From Cryobacterium sp. PH31-O1 (GTDB lineage Bacteria; Actinomycetota; Actinomycetes; Actinomycetales; Microbacteriaceae), in assembly GCF_030063455.1 (NCBI RefSeq), contig NZ_JASITB010000002.1, forward strand, positions 372,001-436,000: 64,000 bases of DNA. Reading direction: 5' to 3'. This document shows, one piece after another, positions 9,458 to 19,058 of the stretch; positions within the stretch are counted from its first letter, which is position 1; every line of letters begins with the position of its first letter. The notes below the pieces were generated by a model. It ran no database searches and was not told the DNA's origin. It was given only the letters and a program-made list of their open reading frames with translations. The position numbers and the translations under genes were made by a program.

Positions 9458-9816
9458 GATCGAGACCGGGTGATCTGTACGGCCACGTCGGTGAACGGCA
9501 CCGAGATCGGAGCCTGTGGTTTGTGGACCGTGACCTGCACGCGCAGCGCCGGCGGGTGCGCCAGCACGACGGCCGCGATGCGCTCGGCGACGGTTTCAAT
9601 GAGGTCGACCGGGTCGTGCCGGGCCGCCTCGGTGACCTCTTCGGCAAGTTCGCCATAGTGGATGGTCCGGGTCACGTCATCGCTCGCCGCTGCGGCCAGC
9701 AGATCAAGCCAGACGGTCACGTCGATGACGAAGTCCTGACCGTTTTCTTTCTCAAAGTCGTAGACGCCGTGGTGGGCGTTCACCCGCAGGCCGGTGAGGG
9801 TGATCGAATCAGTCAT
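9454..9816 (-). CDS. folB: Dihydroneopterin aldolase
   Basis: The protein has 120 residues from the ATG at 9816, which matches the family start MTDSITLTGLRVNAHHGVYD. The frame is open further upstream, but that would overlap folP by much more. The signature GLRVNAHHGVYDFEKENGQD includes the expected Glu and Tyr residues, and ETVAERIAA follows near residue 75. It converts dihydroneopterin to hydroxymethyl-dihydropterin and glycolaldehyde. It overlaps folP by 8 bp and folK by 4 bp. Confidence 0.95.
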   Translation of the reverse strand: MTDSITLTGLRVNAHHGVYDFEKENGQDFVIDVTVWLDLLAAAASDDVTRTIHYGELAEEVTEAARHDPVDLIETVAERIAAVVLAHPPALRVQVTVHKPQAPISVPFTDVAVQITRSRS

Positions 9817-10666
9817 GGGTCCATTGTGACGGACGCGCCGCGCTGTGCGGCAATCCCCGCCCACCGTGCGGGGTCGGCTGTTGCACGCTGGCCAACACGT
9901 TCAGGGCCGTGCGGGTTGCCGCGACGTCGTGCACCCGCACCGCCCAGGCACCGGCCTGCGCGGCGAGCACGCTGACCACGGCGGTGGGCAGGTCGCGGTC
10001 AGGCAGAGGAGCTCCGACCGGCAGCACCTCGGCCAGGAAACGTTTGCGTGACGCCCCGACCATGACCGGAAGACCGAGTTCGGCGAAGGCGTCAAGCCGG
10101 CCCAGGAGCTGCCAGTTGTGTTCGGGCTTCTTGGAGAATCCGAGTCCGGGGTCGAGCACGATCTGCTCCCTGGCCACTCCGGCTCGGGTCAACACGTCGA
10201 CGCGGGTGCGCAGTTCGGCGATGACCTCGGTGACCACGTCGTCGTAGTCCGCCAAGGTGTCCATCTGCTGCGCGTGCGCGCGCCAGTGCATGGCCACATA
10301 GGTCAGGCCGGTCTCGGCGGCGATGCCGGCCATGCCAGGGTCGGCGAGACCCCCGGACACGTCGTTGATCACGCACGCGCCCGCGTTCGCCGCCGCGCGG
10401 GCGGTGGCGGCGTTGAGGGTGTCGATGCTCAGCCGCAGGCCCTGCCGGACGAGCTCGGTGACGACCGGAATGATGCGTTGCTGCTCCTGTTCCGGTGACA
10501 CGCGGGTCGCGCCGGGCCGGGTGGACTCGCCGCCCACGTCGATGAGGTCGGCGCCCTGGGTGTGCAGCATCATGCCGTGCTCGATGGCGGCATCCGTTGA
10601 CGCCCACTGGCCGCCGTCGCTGAAGGAGTCGGGGGTGACGTTGAGCACGCCCATGATGAGCGTCAT
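9809..10666 (-). CDS. folP: Dihydropteroate synthase
   Basis: The protein has 285 residues from the ATG at 10666, whose ATGA overlaps the folE stop. It begins MTLIMGVLNVTPDSFSDGGQ, the pterin-binding signature. The second signature, DLIDVGGESTRPGATRV, follows near residue 45. The enzyme joins p-aminobenzoate to the pterin pyrophosphate made by FolK. It is the sulfonamide target. The TIM-barrel length is normal and no mutated key residue was noticed. Confidence 0.96.
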   Translation of the reverse strand: MTLIMGVLNVTPDSFSDGGQWASTDAAIEHGMMLHTQGADLIDVGGESTRPGATRVSPEQEQQRIIPVVTELVRQGLRLSIDTLNAATARAAANAGACVINDVSGGLADPGMAGIAAETGLTYVAMHWRAHAQQMDTLADYDDVVTEVIAELRTRVDVLTRAGVAREQIVLDPGLGFSKKPEHNWQLLGRLDAFAELGLPVMVGASRKRFLAEVLPVGAPLPDRDLPTAVVSVLAAQAGAWAVRVHDVAATRTALNVLASVQQPTPHGGRGLPHSAARPSQWTHD

Positions 10667-11232
10667 CCGCCGGCGGCAATCAGGGCGATGATCTCGGCGC
10701 GTGCTGTCGGTTCGGTCAGGGTTCCGCGCGACGCCATGGTCACCGTCGAGCTCGCGGTCTGGCGCGGCCCCCGGGTGCCGACGCAGCCGTGCACGGCGTC
10801 GAGAACGACGAGGACGCCGAGCGGGTCGAGGCCTTCGTGCAGGGCATCGGCGATTTCCTCGGTGAGCCGCTCCTGCAGCTGGGGCCGCGCGGCGATGGTC
10901 TCCACGACGGCGGGCAGCCGACCGAGGCCGACGACGCGATCCCTGGGCAGGTAGGCCACGTGGGCGATGCCCAGAAACGGCAGCAGGTGGTGTTCGCAAA
11001 CCGAACGAAAGGCTATATCGCGCAGCAGCACGAGTTCGCCGGTAGTCGCGCCGACCGGAACGAAGTCCATCAGCAGTTCCTGCGGGTCTTGGTCCAGCCC
11101 GGCGAAGAACTCGGCATAGGCATCCGCTACCCGTCGTGGCGTACTCTCCAGGCCGACCCGCGCTGGGTCCTCACCGATTGCAGCGAGAATCTCAGCGACG
11201 GCCGCCTGGATGCGCGCCCTGTCCACTGCCAC
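10663..11232 (-). CDS. folE: GTP cyclohydrolase I
   Basis: This 189-aa enzyme opens GTP to dihydroneopterin triphosphate, the first step of folate synthesis. Motifs include GLESTPRRVADAYAEFF near residue 25, the zinc and substrate site SVCEHHLLPFLGIAHVAYLP near residue 75, and VHGCVGTRGPRQTASSTVT near the C-terminus with the second zinc cysteine. It lies 6 bp downstream of ftsH and is coupled to folP. Confidence 0.96.
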   Translation of the reverse strand: MAVDRARIQAAVAEILAAIGEDPARVGLESTPRRVADAYAEFFAGLDQDPQELLMDFVPVGATTGELVLLRDIAFRSVCEHHLLPFLGIAHVAYLPRDRVVGLGRLPAVVETIAARPQLQERLTEEIADALHEGLDPLGVLVVLDAVHGCVGTRGPRQTASSTVTMASRGTLTEPTARAEIIALIAAGG

Positions 11233-11238
11233 GGGCGC

Positions 11239-13248
<2,010 letters not shown>

Positions 13249-13331
13249 GGTGACCTCAGGCTAGCGCTCGATTACAAGGGAAAGCCGTGTGTTCGCCCAA
13301 AGGAGAACTCAGGCGCGGGTCGCGGGCTGGC

Positions 13332-13904
13332 CTAGAGGGCGGCTGCAGCGACGGTGGAGTAGACGTGCGGGGCCAGAATGCCCACCGAACGCAGGTTGCG
13401 GTACTTCTCGTCGTAGTCGAGGCCGTAGCCGACCACGAATTGGTTCGGAATGTTAAAGCCCACATATTTCACGTCGATGTCGACGCGTGCAGCATCGGGC
13501 TTACGCAGCAGCGCGCAGATTTCAATCGACGCCGGACCGCGCGTTTTCAGGTTCGCCAGCAGCCACGACAGGGTCAGGCCGCTGTCGATGATGTCCTCCA
13601 CGATGAGCACGTTGCGGCCGGACAGGTCGGTGTCGAGGTCTTTGAGAATGCGCACGACGCCGCTGGACTGAGTTCCGGAGCCGTAGGAGCTGACGGCCAT
13701 CCAGTCCATGGTGACCGGGTGGTGCAGCTCACGAGCCAGGTCGGCCATGACCATAACCGCGCCCTTGAGCACGCCGACCAGCAGCAGATCGGTGCCCGCG
13801 TAGTCCACCTCGATCTGGCGGGACATTTCGGCCAGGCGAGCTCGAATCTGCTCCTCGCTGATCAGGATCTCGGTGAGTTCGCCGTCAATGTCGCGAGGTT
13901 CCAT
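13332..13904 (-). CDS. hpt: Hypoxanthine phosphoribosyltransferase
   Basis: This 190-aa purine salvage enzyme makes IMP from hypoxanthine and PRPP. The PRPP-binding loop is [18 protein letters not shown] near residue 105, and [14 protein letters not shown] near residue 160 is the usual C-terminal signature. It is located between tilS and ftsH, the order seen in many Gram-positive bacteria. Confidence 0.95.
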   Translation of the reverse strand: MEPRDIDGELTEILISEEQIRARLAEMSRQIEVDYAGTDLLLVGVLKGAVMVMADLARELHHPVTMDWMAVSSYGSGTQSSGVVRILKDLDTDLSGRNVLIVEDIIDSGLTLSWLLANLKTRGPASIEICALLRKPDAARVDIDVKYVGFNIPNQFVVGYGLDYDEKYRNLRSVGILAPHVYSTVAAAAL

Positions 13905-13926
13905 GTGGAAAGAGCAGTCCTTTGTG

Positions 13927-14907
13927 TCAGGTGGGTCCAGGCACGGAAAAAATCAATATGCCGTCCTGTCGTACAACTCTAATACCTGGCAGGCTGAGCG
14001 CCTCCTGTCCATGCCAGTCCGTCACGAGCGCCGCCACAGTGAGAGTCTGTCCCCGATCCAGCCACACCCCGCCGCCTTCCTCGACCCCGAAGCGAATCAC
14101 CCGCTGCCGTATTGCAGCAGGGTGCGCTGCGAGCACGGCCGCCGCTATCCGTCCATCAGCCCAGTGCGCACGCAGTACTGAGCGCGCCAGCTCGTCGAGC
14201 GCGTCGGAATCCTCCCGCAGCGCTGCGGCGGTGCGAGCGAGCGCCAATCCGACGCCGGGGCCGAGCTCGTTCTCAAGCATCGGCAGCACCGTTTCCCGTA
14301 CCCGCACCCGGGCGTAGCGCGGGTCGAAGTTCTGCGGATCGCTCCATGGTTCGAGGCCGGCATCGGCGCAGAATTGCCGGGTTGCTACCCGACGGATGCC
14401 CAACAACGGTCGCAGAATCGCCCCGGTTCGCGCCTTCATCCCGCGCAGGCTCGTCGGTCCCGAGCCGCGGGCGAGGCCGAGCAGCACGGTTTCGGCCTGA
14501 TCGTCGAGGGTGTGACCGAGCAGCACCCCGCTTGCCCCGGTCTGCTCGAGTGCCGCATCGAAAGCGGCATAGCGGCTCGTCCGCGCCGATGCCTCCGGTC
14601 CTGTTCCGTCATCGTCGACGGTCACGCCCAAAACCAGCACCGGGTCGAGCCCGAGCTGCTGGGCGGTCTCGGCGGCCCGCGCCGCGACATCCGCTGAACC
14701 GGACTGCAGGTTGTGGTCGACGATGACCGCTCCGGCACGAATGCCAGCCCGACCGGCCTCGAAAGCGGTCGCGGCGGCGAGCGCGAGCGAATCGGCGCCA
14801 CCGCTCAGGGCCACCAGCACGAGCCCTTCGGCTGGCAGGAGTGCGCGCACGGCCCGACGAATATCGGCGATGGCCGGGGTGAGGCGCGGGCGGCGGGAGG
14901 ATTCCAT
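13927..14907 (-). CDS. tilS: tRNA(Ile)-lysidine synthetase
   Basis: This 326-aa N-type ATP pyrophosphatase modifies C34 of tRNA-Ile(CAU) to lysidine so that it reads AUA. The PP-loop motif is [18 protein letters not shown] near residue 33, and the family region [23 protein letters not shown] follows near 130 (only part quoted here as key residues H-T-x-D-D-Q-A-E-T). The C-terminal part is shorter than in E. coli, as usual for actinomycetes. It is the first gene of the long minus-strand run, 45 bp from the divergent ppa. Confidence 0.94.
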   Translation of the reverse strand: MESSRRPRLTPAIADIRRAVRALLPAEGLVLVALSGGADSLALAAATAFEAGRAGIRAGAVIVDHNLQSGSADVAARAAETAQQLGLDPVLVLGVTVDDDGTGPEASARTSRYAAFDAALEQTGASGVLLGHTLDDQAETVLLGLARGSGPTSLRGMKARTGAILRPLLGIRRVATRQFCADAGLEPWSDPQNFDPRYARVRVRETVLPMLENELGPGVGLALARTAAALREDSDALDELARSVLRAHWADGRIAAAVLAAHPAAIRQRVIRFGVEEGGGVWLDRGQTLTVAALVTDWHGQEALSLPGIRVVRQDGILIFSVPGPT

Positions 14908-14952
14908 CCAGTAACGTTATCCGCAGACTTAGATCAAGGGAGAAACACAGCC

Positions 14953-15444
14953 ATGGCCGAATACGACGCAGTCATCGAAATCCCTCGCGGGAGCCGCAAC
15001 AAGTATGAGGTAGACCACGAAACCGGTCGGGTGTATCTCGACCGAGTGCTCTACACGAGCTTCATGTACCCCACCGACTACGGCTACTTCGAGAACACGC
15101 TCGGCCTCGACGGCGACCCCGTCGACGTCTTAGTACTGCTGGACTACCCACTCTTTCCGGGCGTCGGCGTCTCCGTGCGTCCCGTCGGCGTGTTCAACAT
15201 GACCGATGACGGCGGTTCCGACGCCAAGGTCATCGCTGTTCCGGCTGGCGACCCGCGCTGGGACCACATCCAGGATGTCCTCGACATTCCGGAGTACACC
15301 CGCAAGGAAATCGAGCACTTCTTCGAGCACTACAAGGACCTTGAGCCGGGCAAGTGGGTTAAGACGGAGGGCTGGGGCGACGCCGCCGAAGCCAACCAGA
15401 TCGTCGTCGACGGCATCGCGAAGCTCGCCGAAGAGGGCCACTAA
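14953..15444 (+). CDS. ppa: Inorganic pyrophosphatase
   Basis: This 163-aa cytoplasmic family I pyrophosphatase hydrolyses PPi and so drives biosynthetic reactions. It begins [20 protein letters not shown], and the metal-binding signature [18 protein letters not shown] lies near residue 54. AAGGGAG stands about 10 bases before the ATG. It is divergent from tilS and followed by a strong terminator. Confidence 0.97.
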   Translation: MAEYDAVIEIPRGSRNKYEVDHETGRVYLDRVLYTSFMYPTDYGYFENTLGLDGDPVDVLVLLDYPLFPGVGVSVRPVGVFNMTDDGGSDAKVIAVPAGDPRWDHIQDVLDIPEYTRKEIEHFFEHYKDLEPGKWVKTEGWGDAAEANQIVVDGIAKLAEEGH

Positions 15445-15455
15445 CCCGCACGCTT

Positions 15456-15489
15456 ACGAAGGCCCCCTGGTTGACTAGGGGGCCTTCGT
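15456..15489 (+). terminator. Rho-independent terminator of ppa
   Basis: ACGAAGGCCCCCT and AGGGGGCCTTCGT form a perfect 13-bp stem with an 8-nt loop, starting 11 bases after the ppa stop. No long U-tract follows, which is common in actinomycetes. Confidence 0.85.
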
Positions 15490-15512
15490 TGTGCCTGAGG
15501 GCCCACGCGCCG

Positions 15513-15588
15513 GGCTAATTCAGGAGAATCTTGATCGCGCTGGGCCGCTGGGCAGCGCCCGATCCCCGGGGAATCTCCTGAATTAGCC
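15513..15588. repeat. Long imperfect palindrome between convergent genes
   Basis: The outer arms GGCTAATTCAGGAGA (15513-15527) and TCTCCTGAATTAGCC (15574-15588) are perfect 15-bp inverted repeats. The inner part pairs GATCG..CGCTG with CAGCGCCCGATC, so the whole can fold into one extended hairpin. It lies between ppa and the convergent NlpC/P60 gene and could act as a bidirectional terminator or be a small repeat element. Confidence 0.7.
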
Positions 15589-15623
15589 GTCAGTTGGCGA
15601 CGTGCAGGAACGCGAGACCGGTG

Positions 15624-17042
15624 TTAGGCGGCGGGACGGCCGACGTAGGGCGCGACGGCCCACGATGACCAGATGCTGTGCAAACGCACGCGGGCTGAGG
15701 GGTTGGGGGCTTCGAGAACCTGGCCGTTGCCCGCGTAAATCGCTACGTGGTAGTAGTTTCCCGGACTGCCCCAGAAGACCAGGTCGCCGACCTGCACCTG
15801 GGCGAAGGAGACGAGCTTGCCCTGTTGGGCCATGGTGTTGTACTGGTTCGTGGCCGAATGAGTGCCGATGTAGACGCCGGCCGCCGCATAAGCGGCTTTG
15901 GTCAGGCCGGAGCAGTCCCACGAGTCGGGGCCGGAGCCGCCGAAGACGTAGCGGTCGCCGAGCTGAGCGCGAGCGAAGGCGAGCGCGGTATCGACGACGC
16001 CAGCGTTGGGCGCGGGAGCCGGCGCGGGAGCCGGCGCGGGACCCGGCGCGGTAGGTTTCGCCGGTGCGACGGGCGTGACCGGCGCAGGACCGGATCCGGA
16101 ACCAGACCCAGAACCTGAACCAGAACCCGCGCCCGCGCCTGAACCCGAGCCAGCTGCTCCGGCGTCGCGCGCTGCCTGCGCTGCCGCTACGGCCGCAGCG
16201 GACGCCTGCGCCCGCGCGAACGCGGAAGCGGCGGCGGCGGCGTCCTCGCCGGCGTGAAAGCTGCGTTCGGCCTCTGCCGTGGTGTCTTTGAGTAGCGCGA
16301 GCTGTTCAAACAGCTCGCTCGATTTGCGTTGCTGGGTCTCGTAGGCCGCCTCGGCGGCCGTCGAGCTCGCCGTCGCGGCGTTGAAAGTGGTCTTGGATTC
16401 TTCGGTGAGGCGTTCACGTTCCGCAGTCGCCGATGCCGCCTGCTCCCCCAGGGACTCGGCCGCATTCTTGTCCTGCACGGCTTCGGTGTAGATCTGCTCC
16501 GACTGCTCGCTGAGCTTGCTGGCCGTCCCGAGCTGGTTGAGCAGGTCGTCGGCGCTGTTCCCGTTCAAGAATAGGTTGAGCGATAAACCGTTGGCGCCGG
16601 ACTTGGCCAGGTGCGCGGCGATCAAGCCCGCACGCATTTTGGACGTCGCTGCGGTGGCTTCAGCCGTTTCTGCCTGGTCCTTAAGGCTGGTTTCCCGCGT
16701 GGTGGCGGCATCCAGGGCGTCCTGCGTCACCCGGTAGGCCTCTGCCGCAATCTGCGCGGTCGTCACGGCCTTCGCGGCCTGGGTCGCGAGCCCGTCGAGC
16801 AGCTCGCCGAGGGTCGCAATCTCGGCCTGCTTGGTTGACTCGTTCTGCTTTGCCTTTTCGACGTCATTCCAACTCGGATAGTCGGGAGCGGCGAAGGCGG
16901 CTCCACCGGCTGCTGCAACGGATGCGGTCACCGCCGACACCGCCCCGATCGCTACAGCGGAAAACAGTCGTTTCGACGTCGTTCGAACTCGCCCGTGTGC
17001 GGTGTGGGTGGTGCCCGGTACGTTTGTGGTGCTCTTAGCCAA
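15624..17042 (-). CDS. Secreted NlpC/P60 peptidoglycan endopeptidase with coiled-coil N-terminus
   Basis: The protein has 472 residues from a TTG at 17042, chosen because GGGGAG lies about 7 bases upstream and the product then begins MAKSTTNVPG with a twin-arginine-free Sec-type signal peptide (hydrophobic stretch near residues 25-50). The region of about residues 55-270 is Ala/Glu/Thr-rich and predicted coiled coil. A Gly/Ser and then Pro/Ala linker near 310-350 leads to a C-terminal NlpC/P60 domain. Its catalytic Cys is in DSWDCSGLTKAAYAAAG and its His in YYHVAIYAGNGQVLEAP. This is the RipA-like layout of actinobacterial cell-separation hydrolases. The start overlaps the M23 gene by 8 bp, so the two are probably one operon. 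Confidence 0.87.
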   Translation of the reverse strand: MAKSTTNVPGTTHTAHGRVRTTSKRLFSAVAIGAVSAVTASVAAAGGAAFAAPDYPSWNDVEKAKQNESTKQAEIATLGELLDGLATQAAKAVTTAQIAAEAYRVTQDALDAATTRETSLKDQAETAEATAATSKMRAGLIAAHLAKSGANGLSLNLFLNGNSADDLLNQLGTASKLSEQSEQIYTEAVQDKNAAESLGEQAASATAERERLTEESKTTFNAATASSTAAEAAYETQQRKSSELFEQLALLKDTTAEAERSFHAGEDAAAAASAFARAQASAAAVAAAQAARDAGAAGSGSGAGAGSGSGSGSGSGSGPAPVTPVAPAKPTAPGPAPAPAPAPAPNAGVVDTALAFARAQLGDRYVFGGSGPDSWDCSGLTKAAYAAAGVYIGTHSATNQYNTMAQQGKLVSFAQVQVGDLVFWGSPGNYYHVAIYAGNGQVLEAPNPSARVRLHSIWSSWAVAPYVGRPAA

Positions 17043-18384
17043 GTGATGCTCCCCGGTCGGCCATGAATGGAACAGGATTGATGCGGTTTCCACCAATCCA
17101 CACTTCGTAGTGCAGGTGGCAGCCCTGCGCCGCCCCGGTCTCACCGGAATAGGCGATCAGCTGGCCGGCTGACACCGACTGGCCGGAGCGCACGTTGTAG
17201 CCGCCGTCCACGATGTGAGCATATCCGGTCGCTACGTTGTCGCCATGGCTGATCTTCACGAAGTTGCCGTAGGTTCCCAGGCGCCCAGCCCAGGTGACGA
17301 CACCGTCGTGGGCGGCGTAGATGGGTGCGCCACAGCCGGTGCCCAGGTCGGTGGCGTAGTGGAAACTGCCACTACACGCTCCGCCATTGCAGATGACCGA
17401 TCGGGGACCGAAGCCGGCGGTGATGCGACCGCTGGCGGGAACAGCCCAGCCGTTCATACTCACCGACCCGCCAGAGCCGCCACTATTGGCGCGCGCCGCT
17501 GCCGCTGCAGCGGCCCGTGCCGCTGCTTCCGCCGCAGCGCGAATGGCTTCGAGCCGGGCGCGTTCGGCCACACCGGCTTCATACCCGGCCGAGGTTGTGG
17601 CTTGGGCGTCGCGCATGAACTGCAGCTGCTGCTCCAGTTCGACGCTCTTGGCTTCGGACTCGGCGAGGGCATTCGCTGCCGCCTCGGCCGCAACCTGAGC
17701 TGCAGCCAGCGCGGCTTCGGCCGCGACTCGAAGGGTTTCACGCTCGGTCTTGGCGATCTTGGCCTGATCGCCGAGCGATTGGGCGTTGTTGGTGGCTGAC
17801 TGCGCCGATTCGTAGACGTCAGAGCTGCGCTCAACCAGCTTGCTCATGTTGCCCAGTTTCGCCAACAGCAGGTCGGCGTCGGCGCCGTCACCCTCCCCCT
17901 CGAGGAAGAGGTTCACGCTCAGGTCGGTACCTCCGGTGCGGTAGAGCTGGGCGGCGAGCTGGCCAGCCTGCGTGGTGGCGGCATCCGCTGTTGCCTTGCT
18001 GGAATCGGCCTGGGTCTGGATGTCTTCGGCGCGTCGGGTGGCGTCATCGAACTCTTGTTGGGCAACCTCGAGTTCGCTGGCGCTTATCTCCGCCGCGGCC
18101 TGGGTCTCCTGCACCTGCACCTGCAGGCCCGCAATGAGGTTCTCGATTGCGGTCACCTGCGCGGTAGCCGAAGCGGTGTTCGCCTTGGCATTTTGCAGAT
18201 CTTGCCAGGACGGGTACTCGACGGCGTTGGCCGGGGCTGCGGGGCTCACGAGGGTGACCAGAAGGGTCATCGCCGCCATAATGCTGGTCAGCGCCAGGGT
18301 GTGCCCGGGCCACCGATTGGTCACACGCAAACGACGGGCGGGTATGTCAGTTCCGCGGCCGGTCACGGTTCTCATTTGAATCAT
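17035..18384 (-). CDS. Secreted M23 metallopeptidase with coiled-coil N-terminus
   Basis: This 449-aa protein has a signal sequence or anchor near residues 28-52 (ending PAAPANA), a long Ala/Gln/Glu coiled coil to about residue 300, and a C-terminal LytM/M23 domain. The zinc ligands are in HYATDLGTGCG (HxxxD) and HLHYEVWIGG (HxH). Its N-terminal YPSWQDLQNAK resembles YPSWNDVEKAK of the NlpC/P60 neighbour. The two are therefore related in architecture and probably work together on septal peptidoglycan. An ATG nine bases further in (18375) is an equally possible start. Confidence 0.88.
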   Translation of the reverse strand: MIQMRTVTGRGTDIPARRLRVTNRWPGHTLALTSIMAAMTLLVTLVSPAAPANAVEYPSWQDLQNAKANTASATAQVTAIENLIAGLQVQVQETQAAAEISASELEVAQQEFDDATRRAEDIQTQADSSKATADAATTQAGQLAAQLYRTGGTDLSVNLFLEGEGDGADADLLLAKLGNMSKLVERSSDVYESAQSATNNAQSLGDQAKIAKTERETLRVAAEAALAAAQVAAEAAANALAESEAKSVELEQQLQFMRDAQATTSAGYEAGVAERARLEAIRAAAEAAARAAAAAAARANSGGSGGSVSMNGWAVPASGRITAGFGPRSVICNGGACSGSFHYATDLGTGCGAPIYAAHDGVVTWAGRLGTYGNFVKISHGDNVATGYAHIVDGGYNVRSGQSVSAGQLIAYSGETGAAQGCHLHYEVWIGGNRINPVPFMADRGASLG

Positions 18385-18640
18385 TGGTTCCCAACAGGCT
18401 TGTAGCAGTCGCCACGCGCGCCGAGGCAGACTCTTCAGAGTAACAAGGTGGGCACGGTTCGCCCAGCCTACCGGCGAATCTAACCCGCGAAATAGCTGCT
18501 GGCCCGCCTATTTGCGGGCGCGGTGCGAACTGGGTCGAAAAAATATCCACCGTTCGAGCGGATGCTGCGCGCGCCGATTTGGCCTTAGCCCCACAACTCC
18601 GTATGCTTACTCTTCGGCAGCCATGAATTTTGTGGCTCAC

Positions 18641-18713
18641 GGCCCCATCGTTTAGCGGCCTAGGACGGCGCCCTTTCACGGCGTTAACACGGGTTCGAAT
18701 CCCGTTGGGGCTA
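18641..18713 (+). tRNA. tRNA-Glu (anticodon TTC)
   Basis: A 73-nt cloverleaf has a 7-bp acceptor stem (GGCCCCA with TGGGGCT, first pair G-U), anticodon TTC at 18675-18677, T-loop TTCGAAT and discriminator A. CCA is not encoded. Confidence 0.95.
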
Positions 18714-18801
18714 CGCAAACTGCACGTGCATGAAAAAGTATCAAGAGAAATAGAATAGTCTTACCAAGTGCCTCGCACACAGATTCACATCTTTACATCG
18801 A

Positions 18802-18875
18802 GGCCCTGTAGCGCAGTTGGTTAGCGCGCCGCCCTGTCACGGCGGAGGTCGCCGGTTCAAGTCCGGTCAGGGTCG
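18802..18875 (+). tRNA. tRNA-Asp (anticodon GTC)
   Basis: A 74-nt cloverleaf has acceptor stem GGCCCTG with CAGGGTC, D-arm GCGCAGTTGGTTAGCGC, anticodon GTC at 18836-18838, T-loop TTCAAGT and discriminator G. Confidence 0.95.
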
Positions 18876-18885
18876 CAAAGGTAAT

Positions 18886-18912
18886 AGCCCTTTCGAAAGG
18901 AAGGGCTTTTTT
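18886..18912 (+). terminator. Terminator after tRNA-Asp
   Basis: AGCCCTT and AAGGGCT form a 7-bp stem with an 8-nt loop, followed by a run of six T. It sits between tRNA-Asp and tRNA-Phe. Confidence 0.8.
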
Positions 18913-18942
18913 CCTTAGAAGAGGCGTTTAACGCCGCTTTGG

Positions 18943-19018
18943 GGCCCTGTAGCTCAGTTGGTAGAGCGTTCGACTGAAAATCGAAAGGTCACCGGATCGA
19001 CGCCGGTCGGGGCCACCA
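18943..19018 (+). tRNA. tRNA-Phe (anticodon GAA), CCA encoded
   Basis: A 76-nt cloverleaf has acceptor stem GGCCCTG with CGGGGCC, D-arm GCTCAGTTGGTAGAGC, anticodon GAA at 18976-18978 and a 5-nt variable loop. The T-stem is ACCGG/CCGGT, with discriminator A and a genomic CCA. The T-loop reads ATCGACG, so the nearly universal T54 is A. This tRNA is the probable integration target of the neighbouring integrase. Confidence 0.93.
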
Positions 19019-19058
19019 CCGCCACTCCCTAGGAAACACTGGGGAGTGGCCTTTTTTT
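18976..19058. other. Candidate attachment site at the 3' half of tRNA-Phe
   Basis: Tyrosine integrases of this kind usually recombine at the anticodon or T-arm of a tRNA gene. The integrase stop codon is only 11 bp from the tRNA end, the usual arrangement of an island's integrase end. I found no second copy of the tRNA 3' sequence in the window, so the exact core cannot be fixed. Confidence 0.4.
19021..19058 (+). terminator. Terminator of tRNA-Phe, overlapping the integrase 3' end
   Basis: GCCACTCCC (19021-19029) and GGGAGTGGC (19042-19050) form a 9-bp stem followed by C and seven T. The same bases on the minus strand encode the last residues and stop of the integrase. Confidence 0.85.

Noticed and set aside
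16006..16257. Pro/Ala/Gly repeats as a possible separate gene or CRISPR-like repeat
   Set aside because: They encode the Gly/Ser and Pro/Ala linker of the NlpC/P60 protein; no spacer structure exists. No CRISPR array was found anywhere in the window.
18385..18640. A c-di-AMP (ydaO-type) riboswitch before the wall-hydrolase operon
   Set aside because: Such riboswitches often precede actinobacterial wall hydrolases, but I could not find the conserved core in this 250-bp leader.
18347..18718. Minus-strand frame of 123 codons
   Set aside because: It covers tRNA-Glu and the start of the M23 gene and has no coding features.
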